Shown in pieces: positions 1-12,400 of a stretch of 64,000 nucleotides of DNA (position 1 is its first letter; every line of letters starts with the position of its first letter). A program made the position numbers and the translations under genes. This DNA comes from Quillaja saponaria (Eukaryota; Streptophyta; Magnoliopsida; Fabales; Quillajaceae). The stretch lies in NCBI GenBank assembly GCA_029379385.1, contig CM055613.1:11922001-11986000 (forward strand), read 5' to 3'. Under the pieces are notes generated by a model, which worked only from the letters and a program-made list of their open reading frames with translations, was not told the origin of the DNA and ran no database searches.

Positions 1-239
1 GAGAGAGGGACCTTAGATATTGAAAAAAGTTGGGATTGCATGCCACTTTGATCACGATTAAAATTAGGACCAAGACGTTCCATCAGAGCAACAAAACACC
101 AAAAAGACACTGATTCATCATGCATCACAAACAATATTGGGGACAGAAGATCGCTCATACCCTGTAAATCAGCAAATAACAAATTTCATAATATTGCAGG
201 ATCCCTAATTATACATTGGGAAGGGGAAGGCATATAATA

Positions 240-370
240 TGCAGAACATTAAAATGAACAAACAGTGTAAGACTCTTTTTCGATAGGTAAGATCGGGAGT
301 GGGAGTCAAACCAGGGGTCCCCCCCCATGGGAGATGGATCCCTGTACCACCTGAGCCATTCCAGATGGCA
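240..370 (-). mobile_element. tRNA-derived SINE-like element
   Basis: On the minus strand there is a perfect RNA polymerase III A box (TGGCTCAGGTGG, 358-347) followed after 34 bases by a near-perfect B box (GGTTTGACTCC, 312-302, one mismatch to the consensus). This is the layout of a tRNA-derived SINE promoter. It sits in the last complete intron of the TBC gene, in the same orientation. I could not fix the ends or find target-site duplications, so the limits are approximate. Confidence 0.5.
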
Positions 371-3300
371 GTAGTGAGAGTCCTCAACTAACAGCACCTA
401 AATAAATTGACATCAGCAAAAACTATTGTAACTACTAATAGTTCATAACTCTGTTTTAAGTTACTGATTAGTGTCTTTCTTTTAATAGTAAATAAACACT
501 TATGAAGCAATCCAATGTAGAAGAATAAGTTGGAGACAATTATCATTTCGAAAATTTCTAAACTATTCTTTAGAATGAAATAAGTTACATCCATTATACT
601 TAAGTTGATTCCTCTTTTATTTCTAGTCTCATTGACCAATTTACTTGCCAAATAACAGTAAGGCAGAAAATATTGAAATTTCTATAATACTAGTCACACA
701 TACTCTCAAACATAAAAGCACGTGCACATTCACAAAGCACATATTAGTCATTTAGAATCCCTATATTTTAATGAGCTTCCTTGCATTTCCAATATATTAC
801 ATAATTTCTCTTACATAATTCATTTACAAATTATGCCCCTCACTGAACACACACACACACATACATTCTGACACAGTATTCCAAATTTCACTGCAAGCAA
901 GAAATAATTACCTGACAGTAACCAATATCAAAGTTGTAGAATGAATACATCATTAAGATATCCCGTAAAGCATTCACATTAGGATTATCTTCCCCATCAT
1001 AGAAATCGAGTGATCTATCAGTCTTCACCTTTAAATAGAAGAAACAAAGTAGGAAGTTAAACTTCATGTGCTCTGTTGATTTGTTCTATTGCACTCATTT
1101 ATAAATTCAGAAACAAATATGCTAAACTCAAGCATACCACATCTTTATCAATGAGCCCTTTCCTCTCCCTGAATTTTGTGAACCTTTTTGCCTGTTCTTG
1201 TGAGATGCTCTGCAGAGAATATATAATGTGTATAATATAATATGATATATATATATATATTACAAAGCAGGACAAGTTTTTGAAGAGAGATATGGGATTC
1301 AACACCCATCATCCTAAGACAAATTTTGATGGATATAAAGGAAAAATATGAACACAACAAAAAAGAAAAAAAAGAAAAAAAAAAGCAGGAAAACAACAGA
1401 TACTGCATCTAGTAGTGCCTCGAACATTTAACTACAGCCATTAATTGATTGGCTGATATTATGGTGTTGTGGTCAAACTTACTAAATTGAGATGAGTTCA
1501 TAACATTGTATTAGGCCTAACAAAGGAAAAAAGAACTATACATACCGAAGCCCAAATATTTAATGGCAACTACTTTTCAAAACCAAAAGCATGAAAGTGA
1601 TGCAAAGGGGCAAAAAATTCAAACCTGCCACTGGTTCTTTATGGTTTCATACTCTGACTTCTTTACAGATTTGAGATATTCTCTCTCTGCATATGTTGAA
1701 TCATATGAATGATATCCCAACAGAAATCCCCACACCTATCATCATGATAAAGATTTCTTGGAGTAATATGAATATTTCATTCGCACAAACTCTTCAATTC
1801 TACAGTACACAAACCTGTTTCCGCAATGTGTGCTCAAGTCTCCCGTAAAATATTCTTTTTCTTAAAGCCAATGAATCCATGACTCTCCTTTCAGAGTCCA
1901 AGAAGGAAAGCCACTGAAATGATAATCGAAAATCCAATAAATTTAACAGCACTAAGGGACTTCCAGGATGACTATTCCTTGTACTAAGAATATTACCCTC
2001 AAATTTTCAGAGCATGGTCAGCATCATAGGGACGTTATGCAGTTTGTGCTAATATTAGATATGCTGATTTTGCTGCTCTCCTTCACACACACACAATGCA
2101 TGTCGATGCATATTAAATATTAAACAACTTTTACTTCCTACAAGCGTGTGGTTTAGGGCAAGGGAGGGAAAACAGTGCTTGGTTTTGGTCAATTGTAAGA
2201 GAAGTATCTAGATCTTTTATCTAAAAAATTATTACATGCATTACGTTCAATTGCAAACACCCCCACCCCCGGGATAGCTTGAACCAAAATGAGTTCTTCA
2301 ATTAAATTAAAAGTATTCTATCTCCGGACCAACCACCCAAACAAAAGAGTTCTTCCTAGGTTTTACTTTTATATCATTTGCAAAATAAGTTAATAATATA
2401 TTTAATAACAATAAATGATACAAGAGAAATTAAGACATATAACCTGATGGAGACAAAGATTTAAAAACATATAAAAGAATTCCCAAAAACCCTTCACGAA
2501 ACCACAGCCCATACCTTTTCAGTCCCTAAAGGTGGCTGCCGAGGCTTTCCCCATACTAGTGATAATTTCTTGAACTGCCAAAAGTGTTTCCAGAAAACAA
2601 AAATACTATCAAGAAGATAAGGGGTAAAAGAAAATCGAAAAGGAGAACCATAATTAATCACAATTAGAACAACTTAATGATGGATACAATAATATTATTA
2701 TATCGACAAGTGGACAACTGAACGGTTTAATCCCATTTTTCTACATCATTTGTGCCACATGTAAATTTTGCAGCACCTTCAAATAGAAAATAATGGACAA
2801 ACTTATGTATTCCAACTGCATAAGAGTACATGACTGCTGAATTTACCTAACGCACTATCCACAATGGAAGAAACTAGACATCTTTTACAAACTTCATATC
2901 ATACTTGTCAAGTGTGGAATGACTTACAGGAGAAAGTAAACCGAAACTACAATTTAGAACACTCTTTCCAGTACCTACAACTGATAAGCTCAAAAGTACC
3001 CACACTGGTGGCAGTTTCTCACCATAGTTGTGTTTCAAACATGACACTTTCTGTTTTACAAGGATGAAGGTCAGCATTAGACATTCCAGGGAAGAACTCC
3101 ATATACTGCAACTAATATAACAAAAAAGGAGCAAGGGCACCAAGAAAACCAAGCTCTCTTATAGAACATGACTTCTACTGACATAATTTCACTATCCTTA
3201 AAAATATTGGCAGGAGACTACACTCAGACTCCCTAAGCTTCCTAAAGCGATCTGATGACAGTGCATTCAATTGGCATCCCGGTCCCAAATTCACTAGGAC

Positions 3301-4313
3301 ATATATATGTATATAAACAAAGTCTAAGTAGACCAGACAATAATTTTCTCTAAATAAGATAACAAGATATACCCTGATAGCGAAAAACCCACCATAACAA
3401 GGGACACTGCCACCTTTGTTTAAGAAAAAAGAATAATGGTATGTACTAATTGCATCAATTCATATTAGAAGAACAAATAGCATGAAATTGTATTAATATC
3501 ATAAAAAATTGTGGCAAATGAAAAGTGATAAAGATTCCAAACATAAAACCAATTTAGCTAGATTAAAAACTCAATTCAAAGGTGTTTAGTGATAATGCTC
3601 GATAATAACATAGAAAGCAATTCTTGATGCACAACAACTTAATTTTATCAAAGCTATTGGAATTTAAGATTGAAAATGGCGAAAAAAATCTATAGGGATA
3701 ATTCTAGATTTTGCGATATTAATCATGAAAATTCTCCCAGAAATGCAAAGTTTCCCAAAAAAAACAAAAGAGATACCTCTAAAGGATCTGACGCCACATC
3801 ACTTCCATCAGGAATTTCATCTGCAACAATGGATTCCTTATGAGGAGACTCAACAGGAGAGTGGTTATTACTCTCTTGATAGCACCAAATCCATTACTAT
3901 GACTTTCACAGAAGCGTTGTGAGGTTGTTTCACGAGCAAATTTAGTCACGAGAGAATTTTTCTAAACTTGAATTGAAAGATCTCGAGCAGGATCATGGAC
4001 TCTTTGCCTCTGCCTCTCTTTGTATAGTGAACTACTGGAATTCTCATCACGAACACCTACATTGGCCATAGCTTGACTCTCATTCAAAGTTGATTCACCA
4101 ACTGATAAGGTTGAAGGTCCAGAAGCAACAGAAACAACCCTCGGAAGCTCCAGAGAAGAGAAGGTTCTCTGTAGAAATCAATTCAAGAATGAGGAGACTT
4201 AATAAGACCAAGCAAAAGGAAATATCCAATCAAATAGATGATAACATACATCCTAAGAAAAATGTATTATTTGAAAACTTTGCTTTGAAATTCCACTCTC
4301 TACACCCCTCCTC

Positions 4314-4336
4314 CGCCCCCCCCCCCCCCCCCCCCC
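4314..4336. repeat. Poly-C tract
   Basis: A nearly pure run of C (G on the gene strand) of about twenty bases follows CCTCCGCCC in a TBC-gene intron. It is a simple repeat, likely unstable in length and hard to sequence. Confidence 0.9.
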
Positions 4337-5694
4337 TCGCCCTTTTGTACTAGCAACAAGATATATTCCTGAGATGTATTAGATAAACGATCCAGCAAAA
4401 AGATAGCCAAATTGTAAAAAAAAAAAATGGGCGTATATTTGTATGAACTGCCATTTATATTTTAGATATTAAATTAAAAGGTTCATTATTTATTATACCA
4501 ATGTTCTTATAAATTTATCAGCTATGTATTTATCCCATGGGTGAAGGATATTGGTATAGAGGAGACTGTATACATCAATTAATGGAAATTGCAATTGTAA
4601 CTTGTAAGAATACAATTAAACAAATTCTATAACAGTATTTCTCACCTGCAAAGGATTCTGAGAATCATTCACAAGATATACATTTGCATCTTCCGCAGAC
4701 CTGGAAAATTCATTAATACTAGTTATTAGTTAATCATTAGGGATGCAAAATATGTGAGCATCTGACATCCAACACAGACTCAAATATGCAGATAACATAA
4801 ACATTAACAAAATTATGGGAAAAAAAAATAGCAGTATTCCTGTTACCATGACTTCAGGCTTCTATACTTGAGAGTTGAGGCAACAAGTGATGTTATAAAT
4901 TGTTTTCATGCATCAGTTTATAATTGCCAGAACAAAATGGTGATTGGATAAAAATAAAAGAGCAACTAGGATTAATCAAGAGTTACAAGTATCATGACTA
5001 GAGATAGTTGGAAATCATACAACGTACGTGACCAACAGGTTATCACTAATGAAGAGAGACAACCTATGAATAATTCTCATAACTGAGACATATAAGATAA
5101 AACAGCTGATGGCAATCATTTTAAATCTATTGGAAGATGCATATACTGAGGATTACACATGGACATTAGGATTTAAAGAAGCAAACAGCTGCATAAACCA
5201 AAAACAAACCTCACAAGAAAAACATGTTGCTTGACTGTAGCAAGGAATTTTTTGACTCCTCCACTGTAGAAATAAAGTGGAGGAAATGCAAGTCCTCAAA
5301 AAAAAATATAAATATAGAAACGGAACAAGAAAACAAAGACAAAGAATAATTTTTTCTGAGACAACATAAAAACATGACAAAACACAATTGTATCTAGAAA
5401 TTAAGCAAAACAGTTGTGACAAGCCTACAACCAACAGCGTACAAGTGAAAACATAAGGCACTCCTTTGGACTGATGGAACTGATTCATACAAACTTGCCT
5501 ATTATGGTAACTCTTACTATGATATCATGGAAACAATTTAATGGACATTGATGCAGAAAGAAAAATATAGAATTCCTCTTGAGAGGAAAAAGTTTCTGGC
5601 ATTATTAATTATAGAATTCCCGTGGAGAGGAAATAGTGTTATGTGCATCTATGTGGCAAGTAGAAAACATATGTCCTGACAAATAAAATGGAAC

Positions 5695-5818
5695 CTTCTT
5701 TATCGATATAAGAGATGGCAGCACAGGCTCTTCTTTCGATCATGGCCAGATAATTCTCCCGGCCCTCCGGCAGCATGGAATTGGACTCAAGTAGCCTCTG
5801 ACTCTTCTTGGAAGCCAT
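5695..5818 (-). pseudogene. Orphan copy of UGNT1 exon 1 inside a TBC-gene intron
   Basis: From the ATG at 5818-5816 there is a 124-base open segment ending at a GT donor (5694-5693). It has exactly the length, start and end phase of UGNT1 exon 1 at 9014-9137. The peptides align without gaps: both begin MA, share QRL at residues 7-9 and AM at 25-26, and end with related segments (RRACAAISY here, KRGAFAAVSY there). Nucleotide similarity is highest in the last 50 bases and extends weakly upstream of the ATG (GGGAGGTGGGAGGGA here, GAGAGGTGAGTGGCA there). No further UGNT1 exons are visible downstream on this strand, so it looks like a detached exon of a duplicated transporter gene. It could also act as an alternative first exon of the TBC gene, since its end phase fits the exon at 5294. 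Confidence 0.6.
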
Positions 5819-7600
5819 TTCCCTCCCACCTCCCATAGTGTATTTGTGTGTGAAATTGAGGCTTTTAGGAAGATTCACACTTCAGAAGACAAAAGCAAAG
5901 AAGTTGTAGTAGAGGGAAGGGGGACAAATTAAGGAAGAGAAAAGGGAGCATTTAAATGACAGATCCTAGTATGGTCCAGATCAGATTTTCATCAGTCCAG
6001 GTATACCTATCTACACTCTAGATGTCTAGTTTTCATTAATTGAATAAAAATAAAAAAAGTAGAAGTTTTCCTTAACATTCATTTTATGATTTTCGGGTGC
6101 TGCTCTAAATTGATTCTGATGAAGTTATAATAGTGGAGATTTCTACATCACATTTTCATCTTTGCTTTTATTTCTTAACCCATATTTCACAGCACCCATA
6201 ACTTGAGTTGTTTGCCTCTATCATTTCAACATAATGCTAAGAAATGTTGTTTCCTTTGTCATATCATTCCACTCAATGTAGTCAAAGGAAAATTTTCAAA
6301 TCTATAATTATTTTATCTTGTCAGACATATGAGAGATCACTACCACTTCATTTTTCCACTTGTTTCGTAAATATAAGTAGAACATTTCTTCATATCTCGA
6401 AACCTTTGGTTTTTCTACCTAAAGACACATGTTTTCAACAAACAAAAGGAACCCATAACTAACTGAACAGGCTAGTGTGAGTATATTCAGAGATTTCTTG
6501 GATATTTGAGATATTGTTTCTGTAAATTTGTGAATAGAAGCTATAAGAATGACATCCCTTTATTGTTGGATGACTTGATGACCAATAAACATTGCAGCTT
6601 ATTCTAAATATGGGTTCTTCAAGGCGACATGCATGTAACAGAAAATGGAATGTGTTAAAAGTCCAAAATGTATAAATCAAAATCTAGCATCTCATTAAGT
6701 TTAAATTAATATGCATCACCAATACAAAAATAAAATACTGGTTACTGCCACCTTTGTAAGAGAAAAGACACCAGACACACACACAAACAATTTTAAAAAA
6801 AAAAAAAAAACCTACAGAATTATCAGTTAGCTACTTTACCTGATACAAAACAACAATTATGTACTGCCACCCAAGTGCTGGAGAATGCCTGCGGATGGAT
6901 CTTACATCTGAAATGGGCACCGCCCTAATGGCGTAAAGGTTTCTATCTACATGAGGAATCAAGTAAACTTCAGAGACTATACCACGTTATGTTATATAAT
7001 CTATTAAAACCAAAGTCTAAAAATTGACAACCTTTCTCAGACAACCTCGCATTTGAGCTCTGCCCTTTGTATGGGATCCATGTCTACAATTTTGTGAAAC
7101 AATCAGTAACTCGAAACTTATGGACACACAAACCAAAGCATACCCAAAAAGAAATGCATGCTGATTACCATAAACAATGAAGAGCCTAGCTTAGTTAACT
7201 TTAATCTTCCACTAATCCTTTCGGACGCAAACTGGGTTGGGTGAATTGCTACATTATCCTTCACAAAAACTGCTGCAGCACCCTCTGGCTCACTAGATGA
7301 GCTTTGTGTAGAATTATCAGAACACATCATCATGCTTGCTGACCCCGGAACAAAATTAAAAACCCCAAAATTGCATTATTAGTAATTTCACAAAACCAAA
7401 TTATACAATCTGAAATTGTTAAGTAATTGAATCATGCAACCCTAATTGAATGTAACTAGATCAAAAAATAAATTATTATTTATATACGTCCTCAAATTTG
7501 GACGGACCACGGTTTTAAAGTGAAGACATGTCCTTACTTGTTTCTGCGATGCAGTGTAGTCTGCATTGTCGGACAAGTAGTGAAGTTCTGCTTTTTGCAT

Positions 7601-9013
7601 CACTGGAATTTGCCGGAAAATAAACCGGAGAAAGAGGGGAGGAAGGAAGGAACCAGGAGTTGTCTTCGAGGCTAAGAAAACCCGGGGATTCAGGAAAGCA
7701 AATAGAAACAGAGACTTCAGGAGAGGAATTTCCTCTTATTAAAAATCTATATTAAAAAAGAAAAAGAAAATAATTGTAATCTTATTATTATTAAAAAAAA
7801 TTTAAAAAATAGTAAAAACAATATTAATTATTACAATTTAAAATCATGAATAATAATTAAAAATTAAATTTTTTTATTATATTCGTGCTTTATATATAAC
7901 ATAAATAATATAAAATTAAATAAATAAAACAAGTTCGGGCAAATATTTACTAACTAAATCAAACTCAGAACTTCTTGAATTACTTAATTCATGTTTAGTT
8001 TTATAATACAATCTAAATTTCAGAGTTTAAAGAATAATTTGGGAAGAAAAACTCAGGGAGAATAGTGCCAGGATCTTGAAACATAAAGAGATATATATAA
8101 AAAATGAAGAGAAGAAAGAGCAAGCAAGTGACAGAGAAAGAAAGAAAATGGTAAAAAGGTTATGTAAATTTGTCTATTTATAATGGAGATATATATTTTT
8201 TTGTTAGAAGTGACATAAGAGATTTTATACAGCATGTGTGTTCGTAAGCGTGACATGATCTTATCTATTGCATTAATTTTCAAACACGAAATAATTATGA
8301 GCCTTATTGTCTTTTTTGTATAAATAATTTTCCTAAACAAATTTACAAAAATGATTTTCCAAATAAACCGCCGTACTGTACGGAAGTCTTTATCCTTCTA
8401 TCTTAAATGATGAATGGTGGCATTTAGCCCATCTTATGCTCCTTAAATGTCTTTTCATAAAAAAATTATAAAACTAACATAATTATTTTTACTTTTTTAT
8501 ATCTCCTTTTTTTTTTTTTTTTTCTTTTCTTTTCTTTTTTTTCCTTAATAACCTTAAAAATTACATATGTGCTGGACAAGTAAATTATAGTAAGGACGTG
8601 TCCTTAGGGTGACCCATTGAAATTATAGTATTTTAAATAATTAATTATAGAAAAATAAATTTTGAACAGAATAAATATTAAAGCCTTTTTTATTTTTTAT
8701 TTTGTTTTTGGAATTTTTTTATTAAGTAATTGAATAAAATAAAGAAGAAAAAACATAGGTCAACTGGTCAAGTATTTGAACTAAGAGTCTGGGACCATGG
8801 CATCAGTGGACCTACCCTCTTGTATTCTTTGCCACGTGTTTATACCAACTCATACCTAGGCTCTGCCACTCAAACCTTTCTTTTTCACTTTCCCCCCACT
8901 CTCTCTCTCTCCCTCTCCCTTCAGTCCCTCCGCCGACTACTTAAATGCGCTGCCAGTCTCAATTTCAGAGACCGAGAGAAGGAGAGTTTGAGAAATCAGA
9001 GAGGTGAGTGGCA
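7601..9013. promoter_or_regulatory. Divergent intergenic region between TBC and UGNT1 genes
   Basis: About 1.4 kb separates the two head-to-head genes and must contain both promoters. It is extremely AT-rich, with long A/T runs around 7740-7920 and 8505-8545. Close to UGNT1 there is a pyrimidine patch (CTCTCTCTCT around 8895-8925) typical of plant core promoters and leaders. No clear TATA box could be assigned. No gene seen. Confidence 0.4.
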
Positions 9014-9429
9014 ATGGCGTTTGGCAAGAATCAGAGGCTACCATTACCAGTATCCGATCCCCATCAGAGCGAACGGAAAGTTTCAGCCATGACTAAAAGA
9101 GGAGCCTTTGCTGCCGTCTCTTATATGGCCTCTGCAGGTTCTTTTTTTTTTTTTTTCTCTCTATCATTATTCGCTTCCGTTTTTTTGTTGTTCACTAGTA
9201 GTAGTTTTCTTTTGATTTTCTCAGTTTTAAATTCTGTTTGGGAAAAAGGAAAACGAGGAAGAAAGAAAAGACTACAACTTTCCTGGAACTTCAAATATTT
9301 TTTAATGTCCAAAATGAATAGCGGAGACACGATTTTAACAATTAGGTTGACAATTAAAGTATCCCTTGATAGTTGTGAGAAGAGAATACACTGTAGAGAA
9401 CATTTTTTGAAAAAAAAAAAAAAGTTAAG

Positions 9430-9499
<70 letters not shown>

Positions 9500-12400
9500 C
9501 TAAATAAGTTTACACGAACTCATACTTTTAATTTACAATAAGTCCAAAATTTTATATTGACACTCTTACTATTTTTATTTTTTTTAGTTTTAAGTTTAAA
9601 ATATTAGTTAAATAAATAATTTAAAAAAATAAATAAATTGCATAATGTAAAATTAAAAAATAAATTCATTATATAATCATTAATGAAAGAATAAAAAAAA
9701 TTAAAAAATTAATAAAAAATTCTCATTATCTCGTTTAATATTTTTTTTTCCTCAAAATATTATTTTTAATTTCAACTTGAATTACTAATTTTTTCATGAT
9801 TAATTAGAATTAAAAATAAATAAGTTTAGATTCATATTTTGGCAAATTAACAAAGAACAAGTGGCATATGATATGATAGTTATGAATATAATTTTTTTTT
9901 AAATATATTAAAGGGATTATGAAAATATCATTACTTGTTGAAAAAAATTATTCTTCTAATAATTATTAAATAATAAATTTTAATTTTTAAGTTAAATAAT
10001 GTATTTTTTTGTAAAATTAATCTTCTTAATTAATATTTAAAAATAAAAAATATTGGTAAAAATTACATAAAAAGTGTCAATATAAAATTAGGACTTATTT
10101 GGAAAAAATAATAATTTGAAAGTAAGAGTTGTTGGGAGTGTAAATTTATTGTAGGACTTATTTGGAGCTTGAAGAGAAAAGTAAGACTTATCTTTCTTTT
10201 TCGCAAATATTTTATTTTAATCTGAAATAGGACACAATGGAAAAGGATTGTGGGGGTCTTGTGTTCTATAGGTGCATACAGTTGATAGTTTAAAATAATT
10301 ATGGGTACCACTGATCTAGTGGTAGCAAACTGTCAAGATGTGAGGAGTTATTTGTTTAAGAGCAGCTTCATAGCATTAAGGCTTCATCGCCATTGAAGAA
10401 TGGCACTCAATTTGAACTATTCTAGACAGTCATACCTGAGTAGTGGGTGCATGTTTCAACAGCTTGGTCGCCAGTGTTAATAAGTAATATTTTGAAAGGA
10501 CAATTTAGAATTAAAAGGCTCCAGAGAATGTAAAATTTAAATCAAACACGTGGATTTTAAACTTTAAATCAAGATCAACTTGAGATGAAAGAGTAACTTT
10601 AATTGATTGAAGGCAACGAAGCTGCTCAAAATACAAGTCTCTATCTTTATTTGAGGAAGTTCAAAGGTTGAGTCTTCTATGCAAAACATCTTTGGAGAAA
10701 TGATACAAGGTCTTGGATAACTCAACTCAATCTTAAAATCACAAATTAGTTAGGATTAGTTACATGAATTATTTTCTTCCATTTTTGCAACAATTCAATA
10801 CATTATTTTTAGTGGCACTCATAACTATTATATATTTCTCAATGACATGTAATTTTAATTGGGTAAAATCTCAATTTTCTTACGCATATTCTCATTTCGT
10901 ATTCTATTTGTTATTGTGTATCTTGTCATGTATATCAACATTCTCATTCCAACCACTCTCATCTTTTGTGAGCATTGTTTCTTAATTGTCCAACATTCAA
11001 AACCACACAACAAAACTAATTTCACGGCCGTTTTAAGTCATTTCAATGTATTCGGGATTTTATGATCACATAAAACTTAAGAGACACTTTGTCACTTCGT
11101 CCATCCTGTCTTATCTTATGGCTTACATCACGGTTAATCATGCTATCTTTTTGTAAGAAAGAACATAGGTACTTAAACACATTATTCGTCCAGAGTTCAT
11201 GACCATCCAAAAATCACTTTAGTCGAGCCTCATCTAGTGTGACTAAATTTACAATCCATATACTTGGTTTTTTTTTACTTATCCTTAGACTTTTAGATTT
11301 TAAAATGGTCCTCCATAATTCTATTTTACAATTTAGGCCCACTCTAGTCTTGTTTACCTATGCAATGTGATCGACAAAGAGCATGCACCATGTAACTCTA
11401 TACTGAATGGAATATGGAAGTTCGTCCAATACTAAAACAAATAGGTAGGGATTTAAGGTTGATCCTCGGAGAAGTCATATTGTGATTGGAAACTCTCTAT
11501 TCATACCATCTACTATCCACACATAAGTCATTACTATATATCTTTAATCAATTCTACATACATGGTTGGTATTTTCTTCTTCTCAAGAGTCCACCACAAA
11601 ACTATTTTGATCACCCTATCATAGATTTTTTTTAGATCAATACGGTGATTCTTTTTCTTCTCTCTATATTTTTCCATTAATTGCCTAAATAAGAAAATAA
11701 TCTACATCATAGATTTACCCACATAAACCCAAATTGATTCTCTGAAATCAAGGTCTCATTTCTAAGCCCATGTCAATCAAAAGTGGTTTCTTGACTCTTT
11801 TCTAATGTCTTTTAGATTCAACTACAGCTTCATTATGCATGAAGTCAAGGAAGTGTGTCAACAACATGATGTTCCACCTTATTCTTTTTATCATAATTAG
11901 AATCAATATGATAAAGCTGAATAATATTTTTTGTTTTTTTTTTTTTGGGGGGGGGGTGTGGGTAGGTGGGTGGGGAGGGGCGTGGGCTTATTAGTTAGAC
12001 TGTTAATCACACAAAAAAGTTGCAGATTTGATATTTCTAGTCATAGATGTGAATCTCCAGGGCTCAGGACAATCGAAATGCAACAATGTTAATTTATCAA
12101 AAGCTTCCTATAGTACTAGCGGTCATTATATAGACTACTTGAAAAACCCTCATGGCATAAAAGATAAATATTTAGAATCCTAATAACATAGAGATAAATT
12201 TAGAGAAACTAATAACTCGTAATAATACTAAAATAGTATTAGTTTATCCCTAATTCTAACATTATATATTTCAAATACAATTAAATCGTAAACCATAAAT
12301 CCTATTACTTTGTTCTCAATCACATTTCAACTTGTTTTCTCATTGATTTTTATTTTCATTTTGCATACATATATGCATATGTAGGTATTAATATATGTAT

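Larger units (their letters stand above)
12..7600 (-). pseudogene. TBC-domain Rab-GAP (GYP7/TBC1D15-like), broken; 3' part lies beyond the left edge
   Basis: The family stimulates GTP hydrolysis by Rab GTPases in membrane traffic. Thirteen exons are recognisable on the minus strand: 7600-7538 (putative first), 7338-7169, 7083-7032, 6946-6840, 5294-5210, 4700-4646, 4168-3777, 2574-2515, 1913-1815, 1735-1625, 1209-1138, 1028-912 and 161-12. Early exons encode the Rab-binding-like N-terminal region (HPTQFASERISGRL, WIPYKGQ, GWQYIIVV, PPLYFY); from 2574 onward they encode the TBC domain (LVWGKPRQPPLG, WGFLLGY, FYDGEDNPNVNALRD, GYCQGMSDLLSPILF). Splice sites are mostly canonical. Breaks: exon 4 ends in phase 0 while exon 5 needs phase 1; TAG at 3964-3962; the seventh exon is net one base short of frame; the first two exons do not join in frame; and the catalytic Arg of IxxDxxR is Lys (AAG at 1025-1023). 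The longest product from the ATG at 7333 stops in exon 5. Consensus sequencing errors are an alternative explanation, but the neighbouring genes are clean. Family assignment is secure; pseudogene status is likely. Confidence 0.8.

Noticed and set aside
5153..5488. 111-codon frame on the minus strand
   Set aside because: It overlaps TBC exon 5 (5294-5210) in another frame; the exon frame matches the Rab-GAP family and this one does not.
8730..9433. Plus-strand frames of 120 and 141 codons around the UGNT1 start
   Set aside because: The 141-codon frame contains the genuine exon 1 (9014-9137) but then reads into the intron; the 120-codon frame is leader in another frame.
10300..10450. Segment with tRNA-like word TGATCTAGTGGTAGC
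   Set aside because: An A-box-like word is present but no B box at the proper distance, so I do not call a SINE or tRNA gene.
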